NCBI GenBank assembly: GCA_000381625.1
Contig: KB906767.1
Span: 4,331,357 to 4,395,356, forward strand
DNA from: Bryobacterales bacterium KBS 96
GTDB taxonomy: Bacteria; Acidobacteriota; Terriglobia; Bryobacterales; Bryobacteraceae
Length of the DNA stretch: 64,000 nt
Direction: 5' to 3'
Shown: positions 55,173 to 63,663 of the stretch, piece after piece
Position numbering within the stretch: the stretch's first letter is position 1
Layout: every line of letters begins with the position of its first letter
Notes under the pieces: model-generated
What the model was told of the DNA's origin: nothing
Databases searched by the model: none
Seen by the model: the letters and a program-made list of their open reading frames with translations, nothing else
Made by a program: the position numbers and the translations under genes

Positions 55173-55557
55173 GCCGTTGCGTCCGGGCATCCCGTGGATT
55201 GTGCGCATACGCGGCGAAAGTGTTCGGTAAGGTGGCGAGCGTGTGCGCGCCAAAATTCGACTTATAGCGAATGAAAAGAATGCTTTTTCTGAAAAGGGGT
55301 ATGGGTTAGCCGAAGGCATTTCCAAACCAGATAGCTTTTCCTCGAACGGCAATCGGAGAGGCCTCGACTAAATTGAGGCGAATCGCAGCCTTTCCAGCTC
55401 CGGTAGTCATTCAGAACTCCAGATGCTTCCCATCTAAAACGTGTAGCGCCGTTCGCGAACGAGCTGGAGAACTTGCGGATCGGTCGAGGTCGGCTCTCCG
55501 GTTCTGATGGCGTCGGCCACGCATTAGCCACTTTGCTGTTGAAATAGAATTCAGATT
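55173..55557. other. Intergenic region upstream of the NACHT gene
   Basis: About 385 bases between the IS91-type element and the NACHT ATPase gene. No supported gene; a minus-strand open frame here is the shadow of the NACHT start. The NACHT promoter is probably within it, but no strong boxes were seen. Confidence 0.3.
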
Positions 55558-57213
55558 ATGTGTGGAGACATTTCTATTGATATCGGCGATGCACTGCCGT
55601 ACTACACGGAAAAGCTGTTGAAATTCTTCGGCAAGGACGTGGGTACGAAAACGGCCAATGAACGATTCATGCGTATGCAACACATGGGCATAGAACGTGC
55701 TTCATTCATCCAGTGTGTGGGAATGCCTGACCCTATCCGGCTAGAGCGTCTTTATCAGCCTTCGAGACTGTACACCGACGTTGGCACCACCACCACGGTC
55801 CAGGATGTAGTCCGATCTGAAAAGTCGGCCGTCATCATGGCCGGACCCGGTCGGGGAAAGACAACTCTGTTGCATTGGGTTTTCATTACGACGCTTCGAG
55901 ACGAAACATTGCCGTTGCTTTTCACGCTTCGGCTTCCCTCGGCTGTGGAGGATTTGGCAAATCTAATCGGGTATTTAAAGGAGGGAACGAATATCAAAGG
56001 TCTTAAACAGAAACTCCTTCTGCTCGTTGACGGGTACGATGAAATTGACGAATCGGAGCGCAAGCTCGTCTCCGACAGTTTAAGTGAATTCAAGACTCTC
56101 CATCGCGGCTCATTCCTTTTGACTTGCCGCTCTTATTACTCTGTTTTAGATCTTTTCGCATCCCAGTATAATGTCGCGCCTTTCGCCCCGGAGGACAGCG
56201 AACGTTTCGTGAACACGTTCGCGAGCGCCATTGGAGTCGATATTGACGGGGCTGACTTCTGTCGGGAACTCATCGCCAGGGGGTTTGATGATTTTGTCGG
56301 GCATCCACTAATGCTAGCGCTGGCCTGTGTGCTCAGGACGGGTCCCTTGCAATCGATTCCTTCGAATGCTATTGGGCTGATCCGGCGTGCGCTTGACACG
56401 CTAACTTTTCGATGGGATGAGTCGAAAGGCATTGCGCGAGATGCGGCATTGCCCGTCGATGGCGAAGTGCGCCAAAGATGCTTGATGCGTGTTGCTTTCG
56501 AGTGCGTGAGACTCCCCGCGGCAAAAGAGGCCGTGGAGGCTCATGTGCGAACGCAGCTATCCCTCGAACAATGTGATGCCGCTGATCCGGGACGTCTGCT
56601 CGATGAAATGGCTAAATGGTATGGAATTCTTATACCGACCGCATCTGGAGAATGGGAGTTCGTTCATAAGTCTCTCCATGACTATCTCGCCGCGCGTTAT
56701 TGGGTGGAAAGTGGCCGATTCAACCCTTCCAGTGTCGAACGATGGAGCACTCGCGCATCTTATGCGTGCTGCCTGGTTCCCGACGGTACTTCCGGAATCT
56801 GCTGCGCGCTGAGGCTGACCTCCGGACTGAGCGGGTTAATAGAATGCATATACAACCGGGCGGCATTCGACGGACATGTTGTCGCCCGTGCCCTACACAG
56901 AGCTTTTCGCGACGACAATACGCTTAGGTTGGTTGTGCAAAAGGACTCGCATCGATTCTCGATTGCGCCCGAAGCCGACTTCTTCGGCTTAGCTAAAACG
57001 GAATTTTTGCATGACCTCCTCGTAGCTCCTGCAGAGCCCTCAAACGGGCGCTTGGTGCTGGCTGCGTATTGCCTAGCGGAGTTGAACAGGCGCGGCAAAA
57101 TTATTGAGCGCAAAATTCTGCCGGAGTATGTTAAAAGCTTGGAAACGTTTACGGTCGCTAGGCGTCATGGCCTCCAGCAGGTACGGCTTGCTGATTGCAT
57201 CTCGCGACCTTAG
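55558..57213 (+). CDS. NACHT-domain STAND ATPase (candidate anti-phage protein)
   Basis: 551 residues. An N-terminal region of about 75 residues of unknown type is followed by the NACHT NTPase: Walker A MAGPGRGKTTLLH (about residue 96) and Walker B LLLLVDGYDEID with the NACHT-type small residue and acidic pair (about 157). A sensor-like RSYYS and winged-helix region follow (about 215-380, WEFVHKSLHDYLAARYW). The C-terminal 150 residues are helical with no clear repeats. Known bacterial NACHT proteins (bNACHT/Avs) sense phage and trigger cell death through an N-terminal effector; the short N-terminus here is not a recognised nuclease. It appears alone among mobile-element debris. Confidence 0.8.
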   Translation: MCGDISIDIGDALPYYTEKLLKFFGKDVGTKTANERFMRMQHMGIERASFIQCVGMPDPIRLERLYQPSRLYTDVGTTTTVQDVVRSEKSAVIMAGPGRGKTTLLHWVFITTLRDETLPLLFTLRLPSAVEDLANLIGYLKEGTNIKGLKQKLLLLVDGYDEIDESERKLVSDSLSEFKTLHRGSFLLTCRSYYSVLDLFASQYNVAPFAPEDSERFVNTFASAIGVDIDGADFCRELIARGFDDFVGHPLMLALACVLRTGPLQSIPSNAIGLIRRALDTLTFRWDESKGIARDAALPVDGEVRQRCLMRVAFECVRLPAAKEAVEAHVRTQLSLEQCDAADPGRLLDEMAKWYGILIPTASGEWEFVHKSLHDYLAARYWVESGRFNPSSVERWSTRASYACCLVPDGTSGICCALRLTSGLSGLIECIYNRAAFDGHVVARALHRAFRDDNTLRLVVQKDSHRFSIAPEADFFGLAKTEFLHDLLVAPAEPSNGRLVLAAYCLAELNRRGKIIERKILPEYVKSLETFTVARRHGLQQVRLADCISRP

Positions 57214-57381
57214 CCGGTAATTAGGCGAATGTTGCCTCCGGGTTTGGCGGTCGCCACCTAGCGCTAACGTCGGCGACTCGTAAATCTCTCCTGTCAGGCG
57301 CGGATTGAGGCCCTCTCGGACCTTTGCCACGTCCGTCCGCGGGTGTGCAAAGAAGGCGAATTGTTACAACGCGCGGTCCGC

Positions 57382-57530
57382 CTATGCTGCGGATTTCAGT
57401 GCTCTGACTACCATTGACAGGCTTAGCCGCTTTTGCTCGGCGATCTTGCGCAGAGATAGGCCGCGCTCCTTAAGACTTTGAAGCCTATCCACATTCACCG
57501 CTAAACGTGGCCCCCATGTTTCTCCGGCTC
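57382..57530 (-). pseudogene. C-terminal HTH remnant of a serine resolvase
   Basis: Minus-strand reading gives GPRLAVNVDRLQSLKERGLS then LRKIAEQKRLSLSMVVRALK and a stop at 57382. This is the GRP-like linker and HTH of small serine recombinases; the closely related intact resolvase at 58716 has the same layout (GRPKSIFREDEAIRMRAEGL). No catalytic domain precedes it: the frame merges into the end of an unrelated membrane-protein gene. Confidence 0.65.
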
Positions 57531-57851
57531 GGCGGGCGCAAGCCGGACATGACGGACAAAGCGCTTCGACCGCGCATTGAATCGCTTTCTAATGGAAGCC
57601 GCCAGGGCTCTGGATGCAACAACCAGAGCCGCCAGCAAGACCGCCATATAAAAGATTTGAACGAGGATGAAGAACCTCTTGAGAACCAGATCTTCTTTCG
57701 AGACCGTGGCATCGAGTTGTGCAATACCCAGAGTTGCACGAAATCCTTGATAACGCGCATACCCGAGCAAGTAACAAAGGCCTGTTATGCATGCCAGTAC
57801 TACCGGCCACGTCTTAATCAGCTTTTCCAAGAGATCTTCCGCATGCGGCAC
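57501..57851 (-). CDS. Small two-helix membrane protein, unknown
   Basis: 116 residues from a GTG at 57851. Two hydrophobic segments (about 13-32, WPVVLACITGLCYLLGYARY, and 60-85, FILVQIFYMAVLLAALVVAS), then a basic tail (RKRFNARSKRFVRHVR). It may be a full small protein or the truncated front of a longer one, since its last codons overlap the resolvase remnant. No function can be assigned. Small membrane proteins often accompany defence ATPases, but this one is on the opposite strand from the NACHT gene. Confidence 0.45.
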   Translation of the reverse strand: MPHAEDLLEKLIKTWPVVLACITGLCYLLGYARYQGFRATLGIAQLDATVSKEDLVLKRFFILVQIFYMAVLLAALVVASRALAASIRKRFNARSKRFVRHVRLAPAEPEKHGGHV

Positions 57852-58507
57852 GACCGTTGCTCCAGTCGTAATTTATTGCGATTTAAGCTCGGCTACTGTT
57901 GAATTTGGGTCAACTATTGGGGAAAACCTATATTGTCGCTTAGTTGGATATGGTCTTACCAATCTCGGCGAACAGGAGATGCTGGCCTGGCGTAATATTT
58001 GGCGCGACCTTACGTTTGGGCATCTCGGCTCCGGACCATAGGCGATAGCAACCGCCGTCTACCTTGCTTTCGGTGCGGCCGCGCGGGGCGCACCTCAGAA
58101 TTAGACTTTAGGCTGGCCGCGCTGGGACTCCTGAATTTCGGGGCATGGGGGTGGGGCCGGATGTCTTCTAAAGGGTTCCTCCCTCCTCGGTTCTCTCAAT
58201 ATTGGCGAGCGGCGCCGGGCCCGGCGATCCGGCTACATCCAGCCTCCAGCCCGCGTATTCAGGTCGAAGCGGTCCAAGGCGCCGTGAAGTAAGAGATTGT
58301 CATCGGGAAGTTCCATGATGACGCAAAAGTGCTATTTCGATCATTCTCGGCCAGAACCTGAAAAAATCCGCCCTCATACAGGCTCTAGGAGCGACGATCT
58401 GACCTCGGTTGATACCTCGATACGGATTTTTCAACGGCCCGGCTTTTGGTTTGAACGTTGACAATAGTACTTACATGCATGTACTCTTCAATCAGTGATC
58501 GAATTCA
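57852..58507. other. Non-coding stretch before the resolvase operon
   Basis: About 650 bases with no supported gene; the open frames present are short and have no recognisable protein. The last 70 bases contain the promoter/operator described separately. The remainder may be decayed mobile DNA. Confidence 0.35.
58458..58487 (+). promoter_or_regulatory. Promoter with palindromic operator for the resolvase operon
   Basis: A perfect -35-like TTGACA at 58458-58463, an 18-base spacer and a TACTCT at 58482-58487 as -10. The 12-base perfect palindrome TACATGCATGTA (58472-58483) overlaps the spacer and -10, as expected for an autoregulated repressor or resolvase binding site. The small gene starts at 58508. 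Confidence 0.5.
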
Positions 58508-58711
58508 ATGAAATACCGGAAAGACTGGGATCTCACATCGATTCCGTTAGACGCCATACCCGATGACTTGCTGAAATCGTGGTGGGCCAAACGATCAGCG
58601 GCTAAGCGGGAATACGTCATCAAACGGGTGCCGAACAAAACTATTGCAGAGAAGCGGCGCGTGCAGCGGGAATACCGGCGCAAACGAAGAGCTGAGGGTA
58701 AAGATAGGTGA
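58508..58711 (+). CDS. Small basic protein upstream of the serine resolvase
   Basis: 67 residues, strongly basic C terminus (RRVQREYRRKRRAEGKDR) and a tryptophan pair (LLKSWWAKRSAAKREY). It ends four bases before the resolvase start and shares its promoter. It may be a DNA-binding accessory or regulator; I do not recognise the family. Confidence 0.5.
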   Translation: MKYRKDWDLTSIPLDAIPDDLLKSWWAKRSAAKREYVIKRVPNKTIAEKRRVQREYRRKRRAEGKDR

Positions 58712-58715
58712 TCGT

Positions 58716-59369
58716 ATGAAAGCGGGCATCTACGCGCGGGTATCAACCGCCGATCAGAACTGCCACATGCAGTTAACCGACCTGCGGCAGTATTGCGCAA
58801 CTCGCGGTTGGGACGTCTACAACGAGTACGTAGACACAATCTCTGGGGCAAAATCTTCACGGCCCGGCCGGGACACACTGATGAAAGATGTACGTGCCCG
58901 GCGTGTTGATGTAGTTCTCGTATGGAAACTGGATCGATGGGGGCGAAGCTTGCCAGATACGGTAGTGACTCTCCAAGAACTCGCCTCCGCCGGCGTTCGG
59001 TTCATCTGCACGACTCAGGGACTCGATACAGACAACTCGAACCCCATGGGGCGAGCCATGCTGGGCATGCTCCAGGTCTTCGCTCAATTCGAACGGGACA
59101 TGATCAATGAACGGGTGAACGCCGGTGTAAAGCGATACCAAGCAGAACACGCAGCGGGCCGCGCCCGGAGTAAGTCCGGAAAGAATCTTCCGATTGGCCG
59201 CCCAAAGAGCATCTTCCGCGAGGATGAAGCGATTCGGATGCGTGCGGAAGGACTAAGCTGGCGCAAGATCGCCAAACAGCTCGGCGTGCCGGAAGCAACC
59301 GTTCGGTCCCGGTGCGCAGAAAACCGTACCGCAGATGTTGAGAAGACGCTAAGCAAACAGGTGGCGTGA
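58716..59369 (+). CDS. Serine recombinase (resolvase/invertase family)
   Basis: 217 residues from the ATG at 58716. The catalytic serine is Ser10 in YARVSTADQN, and the other family residues are in VLVWKLDRWGRSLPD and FAQFERDMINERV. The C-terminal HTH follows a GRPKSIFREDEAIRMRAEGL segment. The protein is complete. It may resolve or invert DNA of a small transposon whose other parts were lost, or act on the palindrome upstream. A related HTH tail lies at 57382-57530. Confidence 0.92.
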   Translation: MKAGIYARVSTADQNCHMQLTDLRQYCATRGWDVYNEYVDTISGAKSSRPGRDTLMKDVRARRVDVVLVWKLDRWGRSLPDTVVTLQELASAGVRFICTTQGLDTDNSNPMGRAMLGMLQVFAQFERDMINERVNAGVKRYQAEHAAGRARSKSGKNLPIGRPKSIFREDEAIRMRAEGLSWRKIAKQLGVPEATVRSRCAENRTADVEKTLSKQVA

Positions 59370-59823
59370 ACGACTCTGAACGGGCGAGCGGCAAACTCCT
59401 CTTTTCTGCGCATCTTGACTACGCTTCTAATCCCCCGCGTGTCCGCACAACGAAGGGCTTGCGGTTGGTGTCCTTGTTGAGTTTGGCTGGCCTTCTCAAT
59501 TTCCGGCTTGTCGACAATCCTCCCGCAAAATCCTATCAATGAGCGCATTGCCCTGTGGTCGTCACTCCGGACAAGGTATGCAAGATCGGCGGCTGCCTCG
59601 CAGACCACTTCTAGCTATGTGCTGTTCCGTCCAATTCCCGAGTCCCTTTTCCCCGTAGCGCCGCTGGGAATCATCAACAGCGACTTCCTCCCCCACCCCT
59701 GCGAATGATGTAATGCTGGCCCCCTTGGTTGTGCCGGTTGATCCACAGGATAATAACCGGGACTGGCGCAGGCGGGCACGGTGGTATCCTCCTGTTAAAC
59801 ATCAATTCGGAGGAGTTAGGACC
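59370..59823. other. Gap before the sce7725-like gene
   Basis: About 450 bases. A minus-strand frame (59608 down to about 59360) gives a weak protein-like stretch, EAAADLAYLVRSDDHRAMRS, that I cannot identify. No start signals support it. The last bases contain GGAGGAG at 59809-59815, the ribosome-binding site of the next gene. Confidence 0.3.
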
Positions 59824-60993
59824 ATGCCGGCAGATAAGGATTCCTCGCGCCCGAAGCGGCAGAGGAAGGAACCGCAGCCCACCAAAACTGCATTGAGAGT
59901 TGCGCGGGCGCAGGTTGCAGTTCCGCATGTTGGACTCGCTTTCAATCACAAGCACCACATCTTTATCGCAAAACTGAAACGCGGCGAAGTATGGGCGTTG
60001 AACCAACTGAGTTTCAATGCAAAGACGGCGGTCACGCCGCTCTTTGAAATCTGGCCTCCGAATCCCGGAACAAAAAACAAACCGGCGAAGACTCTCACAG
60101 AGCACACGACTGACCTGATGCAGTTTGTCGCAACCGAATGGACGGGACTTCCATGTTACGTTGACACGCAGTATTTGGTCGCTGGTGGGGCACCGTCGCC
60201 CGCATCGGTTCAGACCGTGTTCGGCATTGCGCGTAACGCAAATGTTGTCGCCATTCCTGTCACTTCGCTCAAGTTCGCCCAGCCCTTTCAACAGGCCATT
60301 GCTGCTGTGATCGCAGCAGACGGGCGCGGCGTGATGTTCCGTCTTACGCTTGACCTTTTCAATGCGCCGCAAATGCTCGGGCAATATCTTGACGGCCTTG
60401 CAAACTTCCTCGCGGTGAATCGGAATCAGGTGGATATTCTCATCGACCTCCAGTACCGGCCGAACGTCGTGGAGGTTCAGCAGATGGGTGCCTATTGTCT
60501 AAACAACCTGCCATTCATGAATGATTGGCGGACCCTAACCCTCGCGGCGGGTTGCTTCCCGTCCTCAATCTCCGATGAACCCACCGGCCAGTGGATTGAC
60601 TTTGACCGAAGTGATTGGAGAGGGTGGAATACGATCATCGGGCAGCGAGCGGCGGCAAATGTACGGGTGCCGTCATACGGCGATTACGGCGTCCGATGTG
60701 GAGGAGAACCACTCGTGATACCTAACGCTCCTGCCCCGAACATCAGGTATACGGACAGCCAAGTGATTCGGGTGAGAAAAGGACCGAAGGCACCCGGAGC
60801 GACGAGAGCAATCTGTGTGTCACTGGTGAGCCAGCCCTACTTCAGGGGTACGCAATTCACTCAAGGCGATGCTGACATTGCACAGAAAGCAGCCACGACA
60901 AATCCGGCGAATGGCTCACCAGAGCAGTGGATTCAATGGTGCACGAATCATCATCTTGAGTTGACTTTCTCGGAAATCCAGAGCCTCCCCTAA
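59824..60993 (+). CDS. sce7725-like protein, phage T4 beta-protein family
   Basis: 389 residues from the ATG at 59824, chosen for GGAGGAG eight bases upstream; the frame also opens earlier. It matches the beta family: an opening FIAKLKRGEVWALNQL and TAVTPLFEIWPPN, a central alternating beta/alpha region (ILIDLQYRPNVVEVQQMG) and a C-terminal ...WIQWCTNHHLELTFSEIQSL. Homologues are paired in many bacteria with sce7726-type proteins. The pair here is convergent and overlaps by 137 bases. The role of the family is unknown; phage T4 beta is an accessory protein. Confidence 0.72.
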   Translation: MPADKDSSRPKRQRKEPQPTKTALRVARAQVAVPHVGLAFNHKHHIFIAKLKRGEVWALNQLSFNAKTAVTPLFEIWPPNPGTKNKPAKTLTEHTTDLMQFVATEWTGLPCYVDTQYLVAGGAPSPASVQTVFGIARNANVVAIPVTSLKFAQPFQQAIAAVIAADGRGVMFRLTLDLFNAPQMLGQYLDGLANFLAVNRNQVDILIDLQYRPNVVEVQQMGAYCLNNLPFMNDWRTLTLAAGCFPSSISDEPTGQWIDFDRSDWRGWNTIIGQRAAANVRVPSYGDYGVRCGGEPLVIPNAPAPNIRYTDSQVIRVRKGPKAPGATRAICVSLVSQPYFRGTQFTQGDADIAQKAATTNPANGSPEQWIQWCTNHHLELTFSEIQSLP

Positions 60994-61567
60994 CCTTGAT
61001 TGCTTGCCGGACTTCATCTGTGAGGACCGGCACGGGGATACATTCGGCCATAGCAAGCAATACCTCTTCGGCGGTGTTTCTTGAGGTAACGATTTTGTGG
61101 CCGTACTTGCGTAAGCACGCGAGTGCTTCAGCCTTCCAAAACATTCCGGCCAACGCGAGCGCATCCTGAGATGGATTCAGTTTAGGCGCCCTGATGTTCC
61201 GCAATACAACCTGTCCGCCCTTGTATACGGCTTTTTGCAGACCCCACCAGTCGGGAACCGTCGTGCGAGCTCGTTCCAAGAGGCGCCGTCCGCAGACTAG
61301 CGTTACGTACTCGAAGACGCCCCGGTAAGCCTCAACTTGGCCGGGTAGCCGTTCCAAGCTGTCACTGTCACTCTTGATCTCGAACGCATGAAGCGAGCCA
61401 TTGATAACGGCCACATCTGCACGGGCTGCGTTGCAGCCGAATTCCTCAACGATCAAGTCATGTCGCGGATCGTTGTACTTCTGGCCTAGATTGGCGAGCA
61501 GCACGCGACGGATGTCCGAATCGCGCGTGACAAGTTGCTCCCCCGATTTGCCCGCCCGTGTGGCCAC
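60857..61567 (-). CDS. sce7726-like protein with PD-(D/E)XK-type motif
   Basis: 236 residues from a GTG at 61567 (a TTG at 61603 is possible). ADVAVINGSLHAFEIKSDSD gives the Asp and Glu-x-Lys of a PD-(D/E)XK nuclease-like fold, preceded by the helix RDSDIRRVLLANLGQKYND and by VEEFGC. The C-terminal about 35 residues, which overlap the convergent gene, look unlike the rest and may be an extension after loss of an earlier stop. It pairs with the sce7725-like gene; a toxin or defence role is only inferred. Confidence 0.68.
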   Translation of the reverse strand: MATRAGKSGEQLVTRDSDIRRVLLANLGQKYNDPRHDLIVEEFGCNAARADVAVINGSLHAFEIKSDSDSLERLPGQVEAYRGVFEYVTLVCGRRLLERARTTVPDWWGLQKAVYKGGQVVLRNIRAPKLNPSQDALALAGMFWKAEALACLRKYGHKIVTSRNTAEEVLLAMAECIPVPVLTDEVRQAIKVRGGSGFPRKSTQDDDSCTIESTALVSHSPDLSWLLSVQCQHRLE

Positions 61568-61603
61568 GGTTGGATTGTAGCGCGGGCCATGCTTGGCAGC
61601 CAA

Positions 61604-62311
61604 AGTTACTGAGGGACGGTCTTCAGTTTATTAGCTTTACGGGAGGGCGCGTCTCAGTCGGCGTTGAAGGGTGGTCCGGTCCGTCAGACACGAACATGAG
61701 CTTACCCCAGAACCTTGGCGCTTGGCGACGGCGAAACCGCATGCTCCATAGGAAGGGAACTGGAGCACAGTGAGTCCCGAGGAGATGGGCCTCGGTCCTG
61801 CGATTCTCTTACCGCATGTCAACGAGCGTCAAATCGCCAAGTCACTCATCGACAGCGTTCTGGGCGGATGACGGGCCATCCGGAAACTATACTTGTCCCG
61901 GAAGCCTGGATATCGGAATCAACTGTCGCCACGACACGGCAAGATCTATTTGCGTAAGACCGTGGGCGATGAAGAGGGAACAAATAAAGTGGCCGTTCAT
62001 GTTCGCCCGACTGAAAACGAAGGAGCGGGGTTAAGGCCTAAATTGCCGAGCTGAGCCTACAAGGCCGGCCCACGCGATCAGCAGCAGCGTTAGCGAAGCC
62101 TCCGAAAAGGTTCTGGGCCGACTCCCCGAAAAACCGGCGCTCCCATTCTACGCAAAACTGAAGACCTCGCGCCCCAACTGATTCCACCAGAGACCTGGAA
62201 TAACGCCCCGAAGCGGTGGCTAAAGGCTTAACTCTGCGTTCGACTGGATGCTCTCTTCGTGCGGTTGTGAGAACGAGACCCATCCTGCCCATCAGCCGCT
62301 ACCATCTCAAA
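61604..62311. other. Non-coding stretch between sce7726-like gene and PLP decarboxylase
   Basis: About 700 bases with no gene I can support. Short frames on both strands have no recognisable protein features. It may contain decayed mobile DNA. Confidence 0.3.
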
Positions 62312-63663
62312 ATGAGAGCCTTGCTGAAATTGACGGCTGAGACGGCCGCGCGGTATCTGGAGAACCTCAAGGAACGCAGCGTAGCGCCGTCGCCGCAAGC
62401 GCTGGAGCGACTCACCGAATTAGAGGAGCCCATGCCCGAACTGCCAACGGAAGCCGATAGAATTCTGGAAACGCTGGATCGTATCGGTGCGCCGGCAACC
62501 ATGGCCATGGCCATGGCCGGACCTCGATACTTCGGGTTCGTGGTCGGTGGCTCGCTTCCGGCGGCCCTGGCGGCGAACTGGCTGGCCGGTGCATGGGATC
62601 AATGCCCAGGCCTGTTCGCGGCCTCACCAATTGGTACTGTTCTGGAAGAGGTTTCGCTGCGCTGGTTATTGGACGTGTTGAAGCTTCCGGCGGATTGCGG
62701 CGGAGCATTCGTTTACAGGCGCCACAATGGCTAACTTCACCGCCCTAGCGGCAGCACGGCATTCGGGTATTGACCAACGCGGGATGGGACGTGGAGGCCG
62801 ACGGGTTGTTCGATGCACCCCCAATTACCGTCGTGGTTGGAGACGAGGCGCATCCGTCGCTGATCAAAGCGCTCGGAATGCTCGGCTTGGGGCGATCCCG
62901 GATAAAGCGCATTCCAGTAGATCGTCAGGGTCGTATGCTCGCCAGTGAGATGCCGCCCCTAAACGGACCGGCGATCGTCTGCATGCAGGCGGGGAACGTG
63001 AACACGGGAGCGTTCGACCCGGCAGAGGAGATCTGCGCGCGGGCTCACTCCTCGGGAGCGTGGGTGCACATAGATGGTGCGTTCGGGTTGTGGGCTGCGG
63101 CGAGCCCGAGGTATGAGCGCCTAATAGAAGGCGCCGGCGGCGCCGATTCCTGGGCAACTGACGCACACAAGTGGCTGAATGTGCCGTACGACAGCGGTCT
63201 GGCATTCGTTAAAGACGCGGCGGCCTTGAAGGATGCTATGTCCCTGACAGCCGCATACCTGCCGCAGGGGGAGCATCGCGAGCCTTCGCAATATACGCCG
63301 GCGCTTTCCAGACGGGCGCGTGGTGTAGAGATCTGGGCAGCTCTGAAATCGCTAGGACCCACCGGTTTGGCGGATCTGATCGAACGGAACTGTTGCCTTG
63401 CGCGCCGTTTCGCCGAAGGGCTGCAGCGAGGCGACTGCGAGATTCTGAACGAAGTCGTTCTCAACCAAGTTTTGGTTTCGTTCGGCAATGATACCCGCAC
63501 TCGAGAAGTGATCGAACGGGTACAGCGCGATGGCACCTGCTGGTGTGGCCCGACAGAATGGCAGGGCCGAACGGCGATGCGCATCAGTGTATCGTCTTGG
63601 GCGACGCGTGATGAGGATGTAGAACGAAGCGTGGCTGCAATCTTACAAGCGTCAATCGTCTAG
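62312..63663 (+). pseudogene. PLP-dependent amino-acid decarboxylase, two frameshifts
   Basis: Family of aromatic-L-amino-acid/tyrosine decarboxylase-like enzymes. Start ATG at 62312. Frame 1 runs to about 62715 (AGPRYFGFVVGGSLPAALAA), frame 2 gives TGATMANFTALAAARH, and frame 3 from about 62770 gives NAGWDVEADGLFDAPPITVV, the PLP-binding His-Lys in SWATDAHKWLNVPYDSG, and a normal end at 63663. The shifts fit one extra base in a TTT run near 62715 and one in a GGG run near 62768. Repaired, it would be about 450 residues. Both are homopolymer changes, so a sequencing error is possible. Confidence 0.8.

Noticed and set aside
57161-57180. Second copy of the tRNA-Leu 3' end as attR
   Set aside because: Only CCTCCAGCA matches, inside the NACHT gene; too short and no T-arm sequence.
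62148-62290. Possible group II intron remnant
   Set aside because: A GTGCGGTTGTGAGAACGAGA stretch resembles an intron domain only loosely; no reverse transcriptase or domain V could be found.
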